In this document: one piece after another, positions 61,527 to 64,000 of the stretch
Layout: each line of letters starts with the position of its first letter
Position numbering within the stretch: position 1 is the first letter of the stretch
Source: Rhodococcus pyridinivorans
GTDB taxonomy: Bacteria; Actinomycetota; Actinomycetes; Mycobacteriales; Mycobacteriaceae
Direction: 5' to 3'
NCBI RefSeq assembly: GCF_900105195.1
Contig: NZ_FNRX01000002.1
Coordinates: 3,968,001-4,032,000, forward strand
Length of the DNA: 64,000 nt
The notes under the pieces: model-generated
The model's database searches: none
What the model was told of the DNA's origin: nothing
The model's input: the letters and a program-made list of their open reading frames with translations, nothing else
Program-made: the position numbers and the translations under genes

Positions 61527-63331
61527 CCACCGAACTCGACCGCCCCTCGACACGCGCTGCGCAGGCTGCGCGATCTCCTCGGCGCCACGTGCTCGCCGTC
61601 GCCCTCGCGCTGATCCTGCTGCAGACGATCCTCCGGACCGTGGTGGCCGCGACCGGCGAGTTCTACTGGGACGACCTGATCCTCGTCGGGCGCGCGGGGT
61701 CGTATCCGCTGCTGTCCGACGCCTTCCTGCGGTATGACCACGACGGTCACCTGATGCCCGCCGCCTTCCTCGTGGCGGGGATCGCCACGGCGATCGCGCC
61801 GCTGGAATGGTGGCCGGCGGCGGCCTCGCTCGTGATCGGTCAGTTGCTCGCCTCGCTGGCGGTGCTGCGGGTGCTCTGGTTGCTGCTCGGCCCGCGACGC
61901 GCTCTGTGGGGACCGTTGCTGTTCTATCTCCTCACGCCGCTGACGCTTCCGGCCTTCGCGTGGTGGTCGGCCGCGCTCAACGCGTTGCCGCTGCAGGCCG
62001 CACTGGCCTGGGTGGCGGGAGATGCGCTGCAGTACAGCAGGACCGGCCGGCGCCGTCATATCGTGAGCGCCCTCGTCGTCACCGCTGTGGCGCTGGTGTT
62101 CTTCGAGAAGTCGGTCCTCGTTCCGTTCGCCGCGTTCGCGACGGTCGCCCTCGCACACCACGTCGACGGACTCGTTCGGCCGATCCGCAGCACGTGGGCG
62201 CAGGCCCGGCCGTTGTGGCTCGGCTCGGCGGCCGTGCTGGTCGTGTGGGCGGTCTGTTACTCGACGATCGTCGAATCCCGGTTCGGGATCCCGCCGTGGT
62301 CGATGGTGGCCGGGTTGACCCATCACGGCATCTCCTACGGGCTGTTGCCGTCGCTGCTCGGGGGTCCCTGGGAATGGGAGCGGTGGAATCCGAGCCCGCC
62401 CTGGGCCGATCCCCCGCTCGTGCTCGTCGTGGTCGCGTGGCTCGCTGTCGCGGGCGCCGCAGCGTGGACGGTGCGCCGGCGACGGCGGACCGGGCCCGTG
62501 TGGTTCGCTGTGATCGCCTACATCCTGGCCTCGCTCGCGGCGATGATCAGCACCCGCTTCGGTCCGGAGACCACCTACGAACTCGCGCGCACTCTGCGCT
62601 ACTTCGCCGACTCCGCCGTGGTCGTCGCGATCGCCGCGGCGCTGATCCTGCGCGCCCCGCGACGAGGCACGACGTCCCGTCCTCGTGCCGTGCGTGCGGC
62701 CGCCTGGACCTGCGCGGCCGTGTTCACCGTCGGCTCCCTGTGGTCGACCGTGACGTTCGCGCGCAGCTGGTCGGACAATCCGACGGGCGATTATCTCGGG
62801 GCGGCGAAGGCGGCGCTCACGGCCCGGCCCGACGAGCCCGTGCTCGATCACCCGGTGTCGGTATGGATCCTGCTGCCCGTCACCTACCCGCACAACCTGG
62901 TGGGGTCCGTCTTCTCCGCGCTGCCCGTCCGGTCCGACATCCGCGACCACGCGACCGACCTGTGGGTCCTCGACGATCTCGGTCACCGCACTCCTGCCGA
63001 CCTGCTGCCGCTGCGCCTCGTCCCGCCCGGCCCCGAGCCCGACTGTGGCCATCGCGTCACCACCGACGCCGTCACGGCCGTGCCGCTCGATTCCCCCGCG
63101 GGTGACTGGGAGTGGACCGTGCAGGTGAACTACCGGGCCTCCGCCGACGGCACGATCGACCTCGGCTTCCCCGGCCGCGCATCCGTTCCGGTCCCCGTCA
63201 CCGAAGGACTCGGGACGGTGTACGTCCGCGTCTCCGGGGACGGGTCGGCGTTGCAGGCGCGCTCGTCCACCCCCGGCACGACCGTGTGCCTCGGTGCCGG
63301 ATCGCTCGGAGTGGTCGTGCCGCGGGGGTGA
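61523..63331 (+). CDS. GT-C-like multi-pass membrane protein
   Basis: A 602-residue membrane protein with about ten hydrophobic segments to residue ~410 and an extracytoplasmic C-terminal domain of ~190 residues. The loop after the first helix contains GEFYWDDLILVGRAG; an acidic pair there is typical of GT-C glycosyltransferases using polyprenyl-phosphate sugars. A role in cell-envelope glycan assembly is possible, but I see no closer family. GTG 61523 overlaps the corA stop, so the two are co-translated, though no functional link is obvious. Confidence 0.75.
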   Translation: MTTELDRPSTRAAQAARSPRRHVLAVALALILLQTILRTVVAATGEFYWDDLILVGRAGSYPLLSDAFLRYDHDGHLMPAAFLVAGIATAIAPLEWWPAAASLVIGQLLASLAVLRVLWLLLGPRRALWGPLLFYLLTPLTLPAFAWWSAALNALPLQAALAWVAGDALQYSRTGRRRHIVSALVVTAVALVFFEKSVLVPFAAFATVALAHHVDGLVRPIRSTWAQARPLWLGSAAVLVVWAVCYSTIVESRFGIPPWSMVAGLTHHGISYGLLPSLLGGPWEWERWNPSPPWADPPLVLVVVAWLAVAGAAAWTVRRRRRTGPVWFAVIAYILASLAAMISTRFGPETTYELARTLRYFADSAVVVAIAAALILRAPRRGTTSRPRAVRAAAWTCAAVFTVGSLWSTVTFARSWSDNPTGDYLGAAKAALTARPDEPVLDHPVSVWILLPVTYPHNLVGSVFSALPVRSDIRDHATDLWVLDDLGHRTPADLLPLRLVPPGPEPDCGHRVTTDAVTAVPLDSPAGDWEWTVQVNYRASADGTIDLGFPGRASVPVPVTEGLGTVYVRVSGDGSALQARSSTPGTTVCLGAGSLGVVVPRG

Positions 63332-63383
63332 CGGCGGGCCAGCGTGGCGCGTCCGAGCGCGCGGTCCGTGAGAACCGGGACGG

Positions 63384-63974
63384 TCACAGACGTGCTTGCG
63401 CCCGGCGCGGGTCGCTCAGGTCGATGCCCGCTTCCTCCCACGCCTCGCGCAGCGCCTCGGTTCCCTTCAGCCGCTTCCAGGCCGCCTCGGTACCGGTGAT
63501 CGGGCGGGCCTCGAAGAAGTGGACCGGATCGGAGGGCTCGGGCAACTCCAGCGACGGCACGTCGGCCGTCTCGAGCAACACCGCGGTGAACGGAGCGCCC
63601 GGCCACAGCGGCTCCCCGAGATCGAGCAGGGCGTCGTCGGTGAGGACCACGCCCTCCACGGCGGGCAGCGCAGCGAGCACCGCGAGGGTGCGGTGGACAC
63701 CGGCGGTGACGCCCTCGTTGTCGCGCAGGCTGAGGACCAGTTCGGCCCGCGGCCCGCGCGTCGGGTCGGCCACCATGTCGGTCGGATCGCCCATCGGATG
63801 CCGTGAGCACCCCAGAGTGGCGTACCGCAGGAGCTCTGCACCACGGAAGCGGAGGACCTCGATCGGTTCGAGACCGAGGAAGGTCACCGACGCCGATTCC
63901 GGCTCCGGATCCCCCGGCACGGTCAGATGCTCGGTGAGGTGGCTGCGGACGGTGGCGAGAACTGCGTCGGTCAC
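63384..63974 (-). CDS. Suppressor-of-fused (SUFU) domain protein
   Basis: A 196-residue protein with a SUFU-like domain: VTFLGLEPIEVLRF, then YATLGCSRHPMGDP, ELVLSLR, and the C-terminal FFEARPITGTEAAWKRLKG block found in bacterial SUFU proteins. Their function is unknown; some are immunity proteins of polymorphic toxins, but no toxin gene is visible here. GTG 63974. Convergent with the GT-C-like gene. Confidence 0.82.
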   Translation of the reverse strand: MTDAVLATVRSHLTEHLTVPGDPEPESASVTFLGLEPIEVLRFRGAELLRYATLGCSRHPMGDPTDMVADPTRGPRAELVLSLRDNEGVTAGVHRTLAVLAALPAVEGVVLTDDALLDLGEPLWPGAPFTAVLLETADVPSLELPEPSDPVHFFEARPITGTEAAWKRLKGTEALREAWEEAGIDLSDPRRAQARL

Positions 63975-64000
63975 CCCTGCAATGTAGTCCCCGTCCCCGC

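Noticed and set aside
63384..63974. SUFU-domain protein as a toxin immunity gene
   Set aside because: No polymorphic toxin, WXG or secretion gene is adjacent within the window, so the role cannot be supported.

Overview
The window is high-GC actinobacterial chromosome, most likely Rhodococcus or a close mycolate-containing relative (Corynebacteriales). The strongest pointer is a 1258-codon kgd gene fusing an E2-type acyltransferase to a 2-oxoglutarate decarboxylase/dehydrogenase E1, an architecture typical of Corynebacteriales. Several groups also recall M. tuberculosis gene neighbourhoods (Rv1769/Rv1771-like, mymA-like, fadD15-like, Rv0194-like). Genes are densely packed, many start codons are GTG, and many neighbours overlap by 4 bp (ATGA or GTGA). 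I see no rRNA, tRNA, CRISPR array, insertion sequence or prophage. The content looks like ordinary core and semi-core chromosome.

Layout. 1-384: a scrambled LysR relic. 441-2218: a PadR regulator and its membrane-protein partner behind a perfect 15-bp inverted repeat. 2251-5792: an unknown protein with a pentapeptide-repeat tail, a helicase-associated protein and a small membrane protein. 5967-7864: HMG-CoA lyase and glycerate kinase. 7919-11081 (minus): a DUF1023 alpha/beta hydrolase with a WXG-like N-terminus, an overlapping lipoprotein, and an ASKHA-like membrane protein. 11123-14508: a strong hairpin, two DnaA-box 9-mers and a MacB-type ABC exporter. 14600-16225: an SDR divergent from endonuclease IV. 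16326-18469: ABC-2 exporter genes with their TetR repressor. 18540-23071: a lipoprotein, an ABC exporter behind a MerR/SoxR-type 19-bp-spacer promoter, and DEAD-box helicase DeaD. 23230-27980: TrpB2, a phosphoribosyltransferase, long-chain acyl-CoA synthetase and a lipase-like hydrolase.

28008-39004: an alanine-racemase-fold protein and TetR divergent from an aldonolactone oxidase; adenine deaminase, enoyl-CoA hydratase, a truncated AMP-binding protein and an MFS pump; GNAT; a Xi-class thiol transferase; VOC and AraC proteins. 39062-46543: an EcsC-like protein, a hydrolase, a two-gene ABC exporter and a 1280-codon fused ABC exporter. 46747-52917: kgd, a damaged pyruvate-oxidase-type ThDP gene, and TetR. 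52988-56294: a mymA-like operon (flavin monooxygenase, SDR, esterase) controlled from a perfect palindrome overlapping its -35 box. 56313-63974: an OpuAC-like lipoprotein, malic enzyme, a 469-bp regulatory gap, a membrane protein/PHP pair, CorA, a GT-C-like membrane protein and a SUFU-domain protein.

The most unusual signal is recurrent. At five gene ends (3309, 5601, 7864, 32322, 37649) the last codons plus the stop codon are repeated in tandem downstream of the gene, sometimes in frame and sometimes differing only at synonymous positions. The most interesting gene pair is the WXG-like/DUF1023 hydrolase with its overlapping lipoprotein, which has the layout of a type VII lipase effector and a lipoprotein antidote.
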